The translations under genes were made by a program, and so were the position numbers. From the NCBI GenBank assembly GCA_044356305.1, contig JBIKWM010000020.1, forward strand, positions 1-58,834: a stretch of 58,834 nucleotides of DNA. The letters are read 5' to 3'. The stretch comes from JBIKWM01 sp044356305. GTDB lineage: Bacteria > Bacteroidota > Bacteroidia > UBA10329. The notes below the pieces were generated by a model that saw nothing but the letters and a program-made list of their open reading frames with translations, did not search any database and was not told where the DNA came from. Positions 8,791 to 17,336 of the stretch are shown piece after piece; the first letter of the stretch is position 1, and every line of letters begins with the position of its first letter.

Positions 8791-9240
8791 GAACCTACAC
8801 GCCCGATCGCCTCACCGGACCGCCATTCATAAGATGCAAGATCACAGCACATTGCCGCAGGTGTACCCTGTTTCCCCGATGGGTTGATGTGCCGAGTGCA
8901 GAACGCATGACACCAACCTCCGCAACCCTCGCCCCCGCCTGATCAAGTATTCCACAGGATCACATGGTCGGTTCTAAGTTCTTCCGTTAAGTACGGTATC
9001 TGAAAGAGTGAACGATAAAGAAGTAAGGCCGGTCCTATTATTCAATTTCTCCCCACAGAAAACCGCCCATCAAGCTCGGGCCATTGAAAGGCCAAAATAC
9101 CCCCTCAGAAAGGGCTGGGCCAGCCCGATCCGGTGCGGGCGTGTAAGGGCTGGTCTCTTACAACCTGCCCATGAATTTAAAATTGTTGACTTTTGGTGAA
9201 TTATAACGATGAGGAAGGAAGAGGACACGGGCTGCTGGGC
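8791..9240. other. Non-coding stretch after the array; short palindromes
   Basis: No supported gene lies here. A palindrome GGGCTGG-G-CCAGCCC (9112-9126) is followed by a third GGGCTGG at 9147-9153. CCAGCCC can therefore pair with the downstream copy to form a hairpin. The open frame 9008-9199 has no family signal and overlaps these palindromes. Confidence 0.4.
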
Positions 9241-9320
9241 GGGCCTTGCGCTGCGGGCAGTGCATCAGTGCGCAGCCCGCGCACGAGGTGGGTATGCACG
9301 GGTCGGTGTGGACAAACATC
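9241..9320. repeat. Exact 80-bp copy of the CDF transporter 3' region
   Basis: Positions 9241-9320 are identical, base for base and in the same orientation, to 46631-46710. The latter lies inside the 3' part of the cation-efflux gene (minus strand) and encodes the Cys-rich tail TDPCIPTSCAGCALMHCPQ. Identity ends abruptly on both sides. Here the fragment is a relic without the rest of the gene. Confidence 0.95.
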
Positions 9321-9373
9321 ACAGAGCAAACAAGGCCGATCACTTTTCTTAGTCTCATGGGCGTGTAAATGAA

Positions 9374-9397
9374 AGGGCCGGACTTGTGCCCGGCCCT
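9374..9397 (-). terminator. Hairpin terminator (minus-strand polarity)
   Basis: AGGGCCGG (9374-9381) pairs with CCGGCCCT (9390-9397). Read on the minus strand it is followed by TTCATTTACA, so it would terminate leftward transcription. The only candidate template is the remnant at 9425-9545. Confidence 0.55.
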
Positions 9398-9424
9398 CAG
9401 GTTACTTTATGAAGGTACTGCTAT

Positions 9425-9545
9425 CAGGGAGCTGCAACGAGGGCCACATCAACTGTGGCTGTGCCCGTTGCAGGTATGTCGGCTGTGAGGTTCTGTAGCA
9501 CATATCCCAGCATGCTCACCTCCATAGGTAGGATGCCCGTGGGCA
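9425..9545 (-). pseudogene. Possible 3' remnant of a lost minus-strand gene
   Basis: On the minus strand an open stretch ends in a TGA at 9425-9427, shortly before the hairpin terminator. It reads LPTGILPMEVSMLGYVL and continues to a VDVALVAAP terminus. No start or upstream body remains, because the promoter and start of the rightward gene at 9567 lie immediately beyond. I do not recognise the family, and it may be chance. Confidence 0.25.
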
Positions 9546-9552
9546 GGCATGC

Positions 9553-9560
9553 TACATTTA
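9553..9560 (+). promoter_or_regulatory. TACATTTA promoter element, 6 nt before ATG
   Basis: TACATTTA is a near match to TAnnTTTG. It ends six bases before the ATG at 9567, which would leave almost no 5' leader. Confidence 0.45.
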
Positions 9561-9566
9561 CCCGCG

Positions 9567-10856
9567 ATGCGAAGACTGCTGTGGATGTTGTTGCTGATTC
9601 CGGTCATGGGTCGGGCGCAGGGCACCTGGGACTATCTGCCCAATGCACCTGTAATGCCTACAGGACGGTTTGATGACCTCTATTTTGTGAATGATTCGAC
9701 CGGTTGGGCTGTGAATGCCGATGGTAAGATTTACCGCACCACCGACCATGGTGAGTCATGGACCCTTCAGTTTGACAATGCGGTCCATTATTTCCGGTCG
9801 GTCGAGTTTCTGGATGATCAGCATGGCCTGGTAGGGGCCTTGGACAGCACCGTTTACCGCACCACCGATGGCGGCATGACGTGGGCCCCCATCGACCTTG
9901 GCCTTGCGGCACCCCTGCCGGGTGTGTGCGGCATAGGGCATCATGGCCAGACGGTGATCATGGTAGGAATATGGAGCCAGCCGGCCTTTCTGGTGCGTTC
10001 TACCGATGGCGGCTCCACATGGACCCACCAGGACATGAGTCAGCTGGCCGGTGGGCTGATCGATTGCTGGTTCAAGGGGCCCGACACGGTCTTTGTGTGC
10101 GGCCGCGGCACCAATGCCACCGGTGCGCACGGCATCATTCTCCGTTCTACCGATGCGGGCCTCACATGGCAGCAGGTAGGCCAATCGGTGTATGCCAACA
10201 CCTACTGCTGGAAATTGCAGTTCACCTCGCCCTCGGTAGGCTACAGTTCGTGTGAGACATCTACGGCCTCCGATTCGCGCATCATGAAAACGGTTGATGG
10301 TGGGGCCACATGGACGACCATGCCAGTGGTGAACACCAACATCAGCATGGAGGGCATCGGTTTTGTCAACGACTCGGTGGGTTGGGTAGGTGGTTGGAGC
10401 ACCGGCATGTATCATACTGTGAATGGGGGCGCCAGCTGGACCTACCTCAACATGGGTCAGAACCTGAACCGTTACTTCTTTCTCAGCCCCGGACTGGGTT
10501 ACGCATCGGGCCGGTCGGTGTACAGATACACGGCACTGGTGACAGGATCCGGCCCGGCACCCGATACCCGGCCCGCCACGGCTCACCGTATGCATGTATA
10601 CCCGGGCCCTACAACTGGGCCGGTGAACATCGACCTCGATCTGCTGAAGTCCACGCGGGTGTTGCTCGAGGTGTATGATCAGAACGGCAGCATGGTGATG
10701 GAACTGATCAATGCCAGAACCATGGCAGGGCCATACCACCAAAAGGTGGACCTGAGCCACCTGCCACAGGGAAACTACTTTTTCGTGCTGCGCACCAACG
10801 AACATTTTCTTACCCGACAGCTGACCCTGATCGCCCGGCCCGGCATTGACCCGTAG
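9567..10856 (+). CDS. T9SS type A sorted BNR/YCF48-like repeat protein
   Basis: The 429-aa protein begins with a signal peptide (MRRLLWMLLLIPVMGRAQ). Six or seven beta-propeller blades of the Asp-box type follow, each with a motif like YRTTDHGESW, YRTTDGGMTW or VRSTDGGSTW, similar to YCF48/BNR proteins. The last 80 residues (HVYPGPTTGPVNIDL to the C-terminus) form a type A T9SS sorting domain, so the protein should be exported through the outer membrane and anchored or released. The start at 9567 was chosen over 9549 for its signal peptide and the promoter element just upstream. The ligand or role is unknown. Confidence 0.88.
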   Translation: MRRLLWMLLLIPVMGRAQGTWDYLPNAPVMPTGRFDDLYFVNDSTGWAVNADGKIYRTTDHGESWTLQFDNAVHYFRSVEFLDDQHGLVGALDSTVYRTTDGGMTWAPIDLGLAAPLPGVCGIGHHGQTVIMVGIWSQPAFLVRSTDGGSTWTHQDMSQLAGGLIDCWFKGPDTVFVCGRGTNATGAHGIILRSTDAGLTWQQVGQSVYANTYCWKLQFTSPSVGYSSCETSTASDSRIMKTVDGGATWTTMPVVNTNISMEGIGFVNDSVGWVGGWSTGMYHTVNGGASWTYLNMGQNLNRYFFLSPGLGYASGRSVYRYTALVTGSGPAPDTRPATAHRMHVYPGPTTGPVNIDLDLLKSTRVLLEVYDQNGSMVMELINARTMAGPYHQKVDLSHLPQGNYFFVLRTNEHFLTRQLTLIARPGIDP

Positions 10857-11156
10857 GCTGTTTCCCGATGCCATGCTGTGACCGATGTGCAGTTTGCCGA
10901 GGTCACCAAGGTCATGCCCCACGTCCGAAGGATCACCCGTGTGGAAATGGACGCTCCCCGCCCCCTTAAGCATCCCTCAGCCCCACTTGTTCGGTATTAA
11001 AGTGGAGTGCAGTACGTGCGGCATGACCGCGGGTTAAAAGAGATTCACTGTCCTTTCAGCCTTTCCCGCAATCAGCGCGGTGATTCCCCGATGAAACAAC
11101 GGGCCCCATGGTGTTTCCAACCATCTTGAGGAGAAGGAACCTCCGAAAACCGACCC
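10857..11156. other. Intergenic region without recognisable features
   Basis: Three hundred bases lie between convergent genes. No strong hairpin with a T-run, repeat or family-like frame was seen. Base composition is like the surrounding sequence. Confidence 0.5.
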
Positions 11157-11984
11157 TCATTTATTCGGTACGGCCTTGTCGAACCATACCCCGAACTCGA
11201 ACACGGCACCGATGCGCAGGCAGATGAACCGACCTGCGCTGTAATTCTGACCGGTGTCATCCTGCACCACAAAGGCGGGTGCCAGCCCAAGCCCCAGTTC
11301 AATGCCCGGCTTTATGATGAGCTGATCGGCCACGTGCAGTTTGAAACCGGCATGTACGCCCAGATCCAGTTGTACAGAATAGGAATGAATGGCCGGAGAC
11401 CTGTCGGGGTTGAGTTGAACAGGACCCAAAGATGAATCTACCGTACGGTCAATCTTATTGATGCCGATGGCATTGAACTGGATCTGAGGGCCGATATAGA
11501 ATCGTCTGCCCAGCTCCCATTGGGGCCGGATGTAGAACCCGGGCATGAACATGGCCACGTCTTCGGTCACCGTGAGGGGCAGTGTCTGGCCATTGGGCAT
11601 CAGACCTGTCACTTCATATTGAAGGGTGAACTGCCTGATGCTGTATCTGAAACCGAGTGCCATACCGAAACGCTTGCGCACCCTGAGGCGCAACCCCAAA
11701 CCACCATCGAACGCCACCCCACCCGTTGATTTCTCGAAGAAACCCATAAGGGGCAGCGAGGCCGTGAATCCGCTGTAGGTCAGGTAGGCATGTGCCTCAA
11801 TGCCGAGTTTGGGTCCGTACAGCTTGTTCGGACTTCGGTCCATCAGTTTCTTGGCCTCTTCTTTCTTAAAGGGCTTGGCCTCTTTCTGTGGCGGGGTGAA
11901 ATAGTCGTCTTCCTGTGCATGGCCCGCAACGGCCCATACCACAAGCAGCACAGTTTGCAGGCCAGAAAGTATCCGTTGGCCCAT
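11157..11984 (-). CDS. Outer-membrane beta-barrel protein, unassigned
   Basis: The 275-aa protein has a signal peptide (MGQRILSGLQTVLLVVWAVAGHAQ) and a Lys-rich linker (PPQKEAKPFKKEEAKK). A series of alternating beta strands follows (VRKRFGMALGFRYSIRQFTLQYE, FYIRPQWELGRRFYIGPQIQF, LIIKPGIELGLGLAP) and it ends near FEFGVWFDKAVPNK. This is the pattern of a small Bacteroidota outer-membrane barrel of the PorT/OmpW-like size class. The ATG at 11984 overlaps the stop of the holin-like gene by one base, so the two are cotranscribed. The function is not known. Confidence 0.7.
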   Translation of the reverse strand: MGQRILSGLQTVLLVVWAVAGHAQEDDYFTPPQKEAKPFKKEEAKKLMDRSPNKLYGPKLGIEAHAYLTYSGFTASLPLMGFFEKSTGGVAFDGGLGLRLRVRKRFGMALGFRYSIRQFTLQYEVTGLMPNGQTLPLTVTEDVAMFMPGFYIRPQWELGRRFYIGPQIQFNAIGINKIDRTVDSSLGPVQLNPDRSPAIHSYSVQLDLGVHAGFKLHVADQLIIKPGIELGLGLAPAFVVQDDTGQNYSAGRFICLRIGAVFEFGVWFDKAVPNK

Positions 11985-12355
11985 CAGTCTTTGCCTTTAT
12001 CAGACCCCTTGCGGCCCACTTTGGCAAGGCGTTCCATGAGCGATGTGATGAGGCTCAGCACCAGGCTGAAAAGCAGGGCCCACCAGAACCCGTTCACCGA
12101 AAAGCCATCGACCAGGTTATCGGTAATAATGATGATCACGGCATTGATCACCAGCAGGAAAAGCCCCAAAGTGACCAATGTGAAGGGGATGGTGAAGAGG
12201 ATGAGCAGCGGTTTAAGGAAGCTGTTGAGCACGGCCAGCACTGCAGCCACGCCAAGAGCAGCCCAATAATTATCAATGATTATCCCGCTCTTGAGAAGGA
12301 AACCCGTGACCATGACGGCCAACGATGAAATGATGATGCGGACAACGAGATCCAT
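11984..12355 (-). CDS. Phage-holin-family (4-TM) membrane protein
   Basis: The 123-aa protein has four predicted membrane helices: LVVRIIISSLAVMVTGFLL, YWAALGVAAVLAVLN, LLILFTIPFTLVTLGLFLLV and FWWALLFSLVLSLITSL. A basic tail (RLAKVGRKGSDKGKD) follows. It matches the mycobacterial 4-TMS holin superfamily IV, which in Bacteroidota is common as a chromosomal membrane protein of unknown role and is not evidence of a prophage. The start at 12355 is set by a TACCTTTG element 7 nt upstream; the open frame continues 110 codons further without family signal. Confidence 0.88.
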   Translation of the reverse strand: MDLVVRIIISSLAVMVTGFLLKSGIIIDNYWAALGVAAVLAVLNSFLKPLLILFTIPFTLVTLGLFLLVINAVIIIITDNLVDGFSVNGFWWALLFSLVLSLITSLMERLAKVGRKGSDKGKD

Positions 12356-12362
12356 GCTGCGC

Positions 12363-12370
12363 CAAAGGTA
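12363..12370 (-). promoter_or_regulatory. TACCTTTG promoter element, 7 nt before ATG
   Basis: On the minus strand TACCTTTG exactly matches the TAnnTTTG consensus and ends seven bases before the ATG at 12355. Confidence 0.65.
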
Positions 12371-12390
12371 ATGTGGGGCTGCAAGGCGAA

Positions 12391-13215
12391 TCATCCTGGC
12401 AGATGCGCCATCAATAGCGAATTGAACGCATCGGGTTGTTCGTATTGGGGCAGGTGCCCGGCCTGTTCCAGCACTTCCCAGCGTGCCGAGGGCAGCCATT
12501 CGCGCACTTGATGACCGTAGCCGAGCGGCAAGATGCGGTCGTGGCGGCCCCACACCACCAGCTTGGGTATGTTCAGTGTATCGACAGTCGCAAACGCCTG
12601 GCTGTGGTCCTCGCGCAGGAAATGGCGCATGGAACTGAGCAGGCTGCGCTTGCTGCGCGGAACGGCCAACGGGGCAGTGAACCACTTACTGAATCCCTTG
12701 TGGGGCCGAGGGTCGTGAAATGCCTTGTGTGGGGCCAGGCGCAACACGGCCGGGCCGAGTGTCCCCATTACCACCTCACCCAACACAGGCGGGCGGGCCA
12801 AACTGATCAGCACATCGTCATGCTTCACAGGGCCGTAGCTGCACACAAGGCAGATGCTTGCCACCTGCTGCGGATATGTGGCCGCAAAACAGGTCACGAC
12901 TGCCCCGCCCATGCTCAGGCCGACCAGATGCACCGGCCCATGCACCTGTAAGTGCCCCAGCACCTCGGCCACCTGTCGGATATACAGGTTAGAGTCATGG
13001 GGCTGTCGCACCCGTTCACTCTGGCCACGGCCATACAGGTCTATTCGGACGGTGCGGTGACCCGCATCGGCCAATGCATGGAAATTCTTGTCCCAGATGC
13101 CCTTGTGCCCCGCCAGACCGTGAACCAGAAGAACTACCGTACCATCGGCCGGTCCTGCTTCCTCATAGCTGACGCGTCCGGATGGGAGGTGCAGTATCGA
13201 CTTCTTTGTGCTCAT
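12391..13215 (-). CDS. Alpha/beta fold hydrolase
   Basis: This 274-aa serine hydrolase has the oxyanion motif VHGLAGHKG near residue 31 and the nucleophile elbow GLSMGG with Ser101. The acid lies in VWGRHDRILP and the catalytic His in EQAGHLPQYEQP. The general fold is that of MhpC/BioH-like esterases, and the substrate cannot be assigned. The start at MSTKKSILH (13215) is preferred to 13245, since TTTTG-rich promoter-like sequence lies between them. No signal peptide is present, so it is cytoplasmic. Confidence 0.88.
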   Translation of the reverse strand: MSTKKSILHLPSGRVSYEEAGPADGTVVLLVHGLAGHKGIWDKNFHALADAGHRTVRIDLYGRGQSERVRQPHDSNLYIRQVAEVLGHLQVHGPVHLVGLSMGGAVVTCFAATYPQQVASICLVCSYGPVKHDDVLISLARPPVLGEVVMGTLGPAVLRLAPHKAFHDPRPHKGFSKWFTAPLAVPRSKRSLLSSMRHFLREDHSQAFATVDTLNIPKLVVWGRHDRILPLGYGHQVREWLPSARWEVLEQAGHLPQYEQPDAFNSLLMAHLPG

Positions 13216-13389
13216 GGATGGTGCAATCGCACAAAATTGAACCATTCCGTTCCATATCCGGTCAGATGGTTAAAAGAGCTTTGGCGAAACAGATGGATGA
13301 TACTCGCCATCAGGATTCCTCGGCATTCGGGGCGTTCTACATTGCCTGCCTGCTCAGGATTACCACAGCGCGTCATGTAAGTTTGCCGC

Positions 13390-14229
13390 ATGGTGGTATT
13401 CCCACATGCCAAGGTCAATCTGGGATTGCGCATACACAGGCGCAGGGCCGATGGATTCCATGACATCGAGAGCGTGTTTGTCCCCATCGACTGGTGCGAT
13501 GTGCTTGAATTCACCCCGCTGCCTGATGCTGCCGATGGAACGGTGGAGTGGGAGCAGACGGGCATCGTCATTCCGCCCGATGGCAAGGACAATCTGTGCA
13601 TAAGGGCCTACAGGCTGCTGTGCGAGGTGGCGGGGCCCTTGCCTGCGGTGCACATGCACCTGCACAAGGTTATTCCCACAGGTGCCGGGCTGGGCGGGGG
13701 CAGTGCCGATGCGGCCTTTGTGATACGTACCCTTGATCGGATGCACGGACTCAATCTGGGCATCGATGCCATGCGTCAATTGGCCGCCCGGTTGGGTAGC
13801 GACTGCGCCTTTTTCATCACCGACCGCACTTGTCTGGCCACAGGGCGTGGAGAGATCCTTGAGCCTGTGGAGGTGCCGTTGGCTGGTCTTCACATCGCTG
13901 TGGTGCACCCCGCGGTGCATGTGGGCACAGCAGAGGCGTATGCATCTGTCACCCCCAGCGTTCCCGAGCAGGGTCTCCTAAAAGTGCTGCAAGGCCCCAT
14001 CGCTGATTGGCAAGGGTCGGTCATCAATGACTTTGAGGAAGGATGCATAAAAAGGCATCCTGTCATCGGTGAGGTGAAACAGCGTCTCTTGGCCGCTGGT
14101 GCCGCTTATACCAGCATGACCGGCAGTGGGTCGAGCGTGTACGGCCTGTTCACTCAGAAGCCCCATCTGGACACACTTTTCCCCGGAATGGCCGTGCATG
14201 TGGGGAGGCTCATCATTTCAACACAATAA
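13390..14229 (+). CDS. ispE: 4-diphosphocytidyl-2-C-methyl-D-erythritol kinase
   Basis: IspE phosphorylates CDP-methylerythritol in the non-mevalonate isoprenoid pathway. The 279-aa GHMP kinase begins VVFPHAKVNLGLRI, with DGFHDIESVF near residue 20. The phosphate loop PTGAGLGGGSADAAF lies near residue 97, and MTGSGSSVYGLF is the C-terminal GHMP motif. The length is normal. It stands just upstream of porQ, in the same direction with 49 bp between them. Confidence 0.95.
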   Translation: MVVFPHAKVNLGLRIHRRRADGFHDIESVFVPIDWCDVLEFTPLPDAADGTVEWEQTGIVIPPDGKDNLCIRAYRLLCEVAGPLPAVHMHLHKVIPTGAGLGGGSADAAFVIRTLDRMHGLNLGIDAMRQLAARLGSDCAFFITDRTCLATGRGEILEPVEVPLAGLHIAVVHPAVHVGTAEAYASVTPSVPEQGLLKVLQGPIADWQGSVINDFEEGCIKRHPVIGEVKQRLLAAGAAYTSMTGSGSSVYGLFTQKPHLDTLFPGMAVHVGRLIISTQ

Positions 14230-14266
14230 CATGACCCGACAGGCGTTGGCGCGGGCCTTAACCGTT

Positions 14267-14273
14267 TACTTTG
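14267..14273 (+). promoter_or_regulatory. TACTTTG promoter-like element, 5 nt before porQ ATG
   Basis: TACTTTG ends five bases before the ATG at 14279 and supports that start over upstream ATGs at 14126 and 14231. Confidence 0.45.
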
Positions 14274-14278
14274 TACCG

Positions 14279-15400
14279 ATGACCAGAAGTCGCCTCGCTC
14301 TGTTTCCCTTCGTGCTGCTCTCCACAGTTGCCCACGCGCAGATGGGCGGCAGCAGCACTTTCAATTTCCTCAACCTTGTGCCATCGAGCCGGGTGGCGGC
14401 CATGGGCGGGCACATGAACACCATACGCGACAGCGACCTCGACCTTGTGCTGTACAACCCCGCCATTCTGGACACTGGCATGCACAAGCACATGGTGCTC
14501 GACTTCACAAATTTCTACGGTGGGGTCAACTATGGCTATGCGGGATATGCGCACGACATCAAGAAGGTAGGCCCCATGGCGTTCGGTGTGCTCTATGCCA
14601 ACTATGGCAGTGCCACCATGACCAACGAATATGGCGAGACCCTGGGCACCACTTCGAGCAACGATCTGGCCGTGCACGCCTCCTGGGCAAAGGGATTCGG
14701 AAAGTACTTCAGTGCCGGTGTCACTGCAAAGCTTATCTATTCAAACCTGGCAGGCTACAATGCCCTTGGGCTTGCAGGCGACATTGGCGCCATGTTTCAT
14801 CACCCCACTAACTGGACCATTGGGCTGACGCTGCGCAATGCCGGGGGCCAACTGGTGAGTTACTCAGGAAACGGGGGCGAACCGCTGCCACTGCGCCTTG
14901 AACTGGGGGTCTCTAAGAAGTTGAAGTATGTGCCGCTTCGTATAAGCGTGATGATCAAGGACCTGCAACGCATGGATCTGACCTACCGCGACCCGACCAA
15001 CAGCGGCCCCGATGTCGATCCATTGACTGGCGAGGCCATCGAATATTCCCCCAACGTGGGCGATGCCATCATGCGGCACTTCGTGTTCAGTGGCGAACTG
15101 ACCTTACTGCGCAGGATCATGTTGCGCATGGGCTACAACTATGGCCGCAGGCAAGAGATGAAAGTGAGCACAAGCCCCGCCACAGTGGGTTTCTCGTGGG
15201 GTGTAGGTGTCAAGATCAACCGGTTCACCATCAATTATTCGCGGGCCACGTACCATTTGGCCGGAGGCACAAATCAGATTTCCATTGCGGTCAACCTTGG
15301 GGTGCACAGACCTATACCGAAGGCTGTGAAACAGGATAAGACCCCAAAGAAAAAGAAGACCGAAGAGGCCACTCCTGCCAGTGGTGGCACTGGACAATGA
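14279..15400 (+). CDS. porQ: Type IX secretion system protein PorQ
   Basis: PorQ is an outer-membrane component of the T9SS attachment complex, associated with PorU, PorV and PorZ. The 373-aa product has a signal peptide (MTRSRLALFPFVLLSTVAHAQ), the family start GGSSTFNFLNLVPSSRVAAMGG and DLVLYNPAILD, and a long series of beta strands typical of the FadL-like PorV/PorQ barrel. A Lys/Pro-rich tail (DKTPKKKKTEE) ends it. The stop overlaps cmk (ATGA), the neighbourhood usually seen in Bacteroidota, which supports the call. Its presence explains the several CTD proteins in the window. Confidence 0.93.
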   Translation: MTRSRLALFPFVLLSTVAHAQMGGSSTFNFLNLVPSSRVAAMGGHMNTIRDSDLDLVLYNPAILDTGMHKHMVLDFTNFYGGVNYGYAGYAHDIKKVGPMAFGVLYANYGSATMTNEYGETLGTTSSNDLAVHASWAKGFGKYFSAGVTAKLIYSNLAGYNALGLAGDIGAMFHHPTNWTIGLTLRNAGGQLVSYSGNGGEPLPLRLELGVSKKLKYVPLRISVMIKDLQRMDLTYRDPTNSGPDVDPLTGEAIEYSPNVGDAIMRHFVFSGELTLLRRIMLRMGYNYGRRQEMKVSTSPATVGFSWGVGVKINRFTINYSRATYHLAGGTNQISIAVNLGVHRPIPKAVKQDKTPKKKKTEEATPASGGTGQ

Positions 15401-16083
15401 GGCGCATCAATATCGCCATTGACGGGCACTCATCGTGCGGCAAGAGCACCATGGCTCGCCAATTGGCTGCCGAACTTGGCTATACCTATGTTGATAGTGG
15501 GGCCATGTACAGGGCCGTCACACTCTATGTGCTGCGCAAAGGCCTGATTGCTGATGGTGTGGTCGATACCGTCCGCCTGATCCACGCTTTGCCGCGTATA
15601 AAGGTCAATTTCTCTTTGGGTGCCGATGGAGCACAGCATACGCACCTCAACGGAGAGGATGTCGAAGAGGCCATCAGGCAGATGGACGTGTCGAGGGCGG
15701 TTAGTGCAGTCAGTTCCATTAAGGAAGTGCGGTCCCTGATGCGAGGTGCACAGCAGCGGATGGGCGCACAGGGCGGTGTGGTGATGGACGGCCGCGACAT
15801 TGGTACTGCGGTGTTTCCCTTGGCCGAACTGAAGATCTTCATGACCGCCTCTGACACTGTGCGGGCCCAGCGAAGGCTCGATGAACTGGTTGCAAAGGGT
15901 CATTCCGTGACAATGAATGAGGTATTGACCAACCTGCGCGAACGCGATAGGATTGACAGTACCCGCACCGAGGACCCGCTTCGGCAAGCACCCGATGCGC
16001 TGGTGCTCGACAACTCCAATCTCTCACCCGCCCAGCAGCTCAGTGCTGCCAAGGCATGGGCTCTCAAGGCGATAGAGGGTTGA
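15397..16083 (+). CDS. cmk: Cytidylate kinase
   Basis: Cmk phosphorylates CMP and dCMP. The 228-aa protein has the P-loop GHSSCGKSTMA at about residue 9, YVDSGAMYRAV, VVMDGRDIGTAVFP near residue 127, and the Arg-rich lid segment TASDTVRAQRRLDEL. It starts within the porQ stop codon. The length and motifs are normal. Confidence 0.96.
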   Translation: MRRINIAIDGHSSCGKSTMARQLAAELGYTYVDSGAMYRAVTLYVLRKGLIADGVVDTVRLIHALPRIKVNFSLGADGAQHTHLNGEDVEEAIRQMDVSRAVSAVSSIKEVRSLMRGAQQRMGAQGGVVMDGRDIGTAVFPLAELKIFMTASDTVRAQRRLDELVAKGHSVTMNEVLTNLRERDRIDSTRTEDPLRQAPDALVLDNSNLSPAQQLSAAKAWALKAIEG

Positions 16084-16165
16084 ATGCTGTCTACGTCTAT
16101 GGAAGGCATGACCGAATAACCTGCTCGTGCGGATTTCAGATTGGTGAATGAACACCTCAATTTGA

Positions 16166-17083
16166 ATGAGAATCCTCCTTACCTCCGCATCGGTTCTTTT
16201 CTGGATAATATCACCCCTCAAGATCATGGCACAACCTGACACCCTGCATGATGTGCGCTACAGCGAGATGACCTTTAACGTGCGCATGGCCGGACCCGAA
16301 ACGGGTGTGCCCGTCATATTGCTTCACGGCTGGCCCGAGACCTCGCACATGTGGCTGCCCCTCATGGACACGCTGGCGGCACAGGGCTACCGCTGTGTGG
16401 CGCCCGATCAGCGCGGGTTCAGCCCTCAGGCGCGGCCTATGGATGTCAACGCGTACAGCATTGACCTGTTGACCCGCGATGTTGTGGCCCTGGCGGATGC
16501 CATGGGCTTTGAGCGCTTCCACCTCATCGGGCACGACTGGGGCGCGGCCATCGGGTGGGCAGTGGTGGCCAGGCACTCAGAGCGCATCCGGTCGTGGACC
16601 GCCATGAGCGTGCCGCACGTGCAGGCCTTTGCCGATGCCATACGCCACAACCCACAGCAGCGCAGAATGAGCCGCTACATGGGGTGGTTCCAATGGCGCG
16701 GGCTGGCCGAGTGGTTCCTGCTGCGCTCTGATGCCAAAGTGCTGCGCAGCACATGGCGCAAGAGCAGCCCGGCACAGGTGACCGAGTACCTGAGGGTTCT
16801 GGGTACAAAGGAGGCTATCAGGGCGAGTCTCAATTACTACCGTGCCAACTACCGCATGCTGAAGCGGGGCGATGAGGTGCGCCAGTTCGGAGACATTGCG
16901 GTGCCCACCCTCATGCTCTGGGGCAGGCGCGATTTCGCACTTGGACGCACTGGCATAGAGGCCACTGCCACCTACATGAAAGGCCCATATCGACTTGTTG
17001 AACTTGATGCCACCCATTGGCTGGTGCAAGAGGCCGGAACAGCGTGCGCCAACGAGGTGTTGCAGCACCTGAGCGGAAAGTGA
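16166..17083 (+). CDS. Secreted epoxide-hydrolase-like alpha/beta hydrolase
   Basis: The 305-aa protein has a signal peptide (MRILLTSASVLFWIISPLKIMAQ) followed by an alpha/beta hydrolase domain. HGWPETSHMW forms the oxyanion site near residue 53, GHDWGAA carries the Asp nucleophile near residue 123, and DATHWL supplies the His near residue 280. An Asp nucleophile with HGWP is typical of epoxide hydrolases and haloalkane dehalogenases. The substrate is unknown. The signal peptide suggests a periplasmic location. Confidence 0.87.
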   Translation: MRILLTSASVLFWIISPLKIMAQPDTLHDVRYSEMTFNVRMAGPETGVPVILLHGWPETSHMWLPLMDTLAAQGYRCVAPDQRGFSPQARPMDVNAYSIDLLTRDVVALADAMGFERFHLIGHDWGAAIGWAVVARHSERIRSWTAMSVPHVQAFADAIRHNPQQRRMSRYMGWFQWRGLAEWFLLRSDAKVLRSTWRKSSPAQVTEYLRVLGTKEAIRASLNYYRANYRMLKRGDEVRQFGDIAVPTLMLWGRRDFALGRTGIEATATYMKGPYRLVELDATHWLVQEAGTACANEVLQHLSGK

Positions 17084-17280
17084 CCTGCCAATAGAGGCTT
17101 TCAAGCTTTTCGAATGCTGTGATCGGGCCTGTCAGAATATGGCATTACTCAGGGCTGATGCTCCTTCAATTGAACGGCTTACCGAACAGTCTGGCATCTG
17201 AACAGGTCGACCTCCTATCTGCTGCCACTGTTCATAAATATTAGGCGTTGCGGCAGGCATGCCGCCTGTGCCTGTTGGGC

Positions 17281-17288
17281 TAAATTTG
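17281..17288 (+). promoter_or_regulatory. TAAATTTG promoter element of recA
   Basis: TAAATTTG is a perfect TAnnTTTG match 48 nt before the recA ATG, so recA has an ordinary leader, unlike several neighbours. No LexA-type operator was recognised. Confidence 0.65.
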
Positions 17289-17336
17289 CACGACATAGCC
17301 ATTCTGATTTTAAAACACGAAAACAAGACCGAAGCG

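Noticed and set aside
9181..9215. TTGACT followed by TATAAC as a sigma-70 promoter
   Set aside because: The spacing is only 10 bp, and promoters in this organism follow the TAnnTTTG pattern.
11984..12355. Holin as evidence for a prophage
   Set aside because: No other phage genes are near, and this 4-TM family is a normal chromosomal gene in Bacteroidota.
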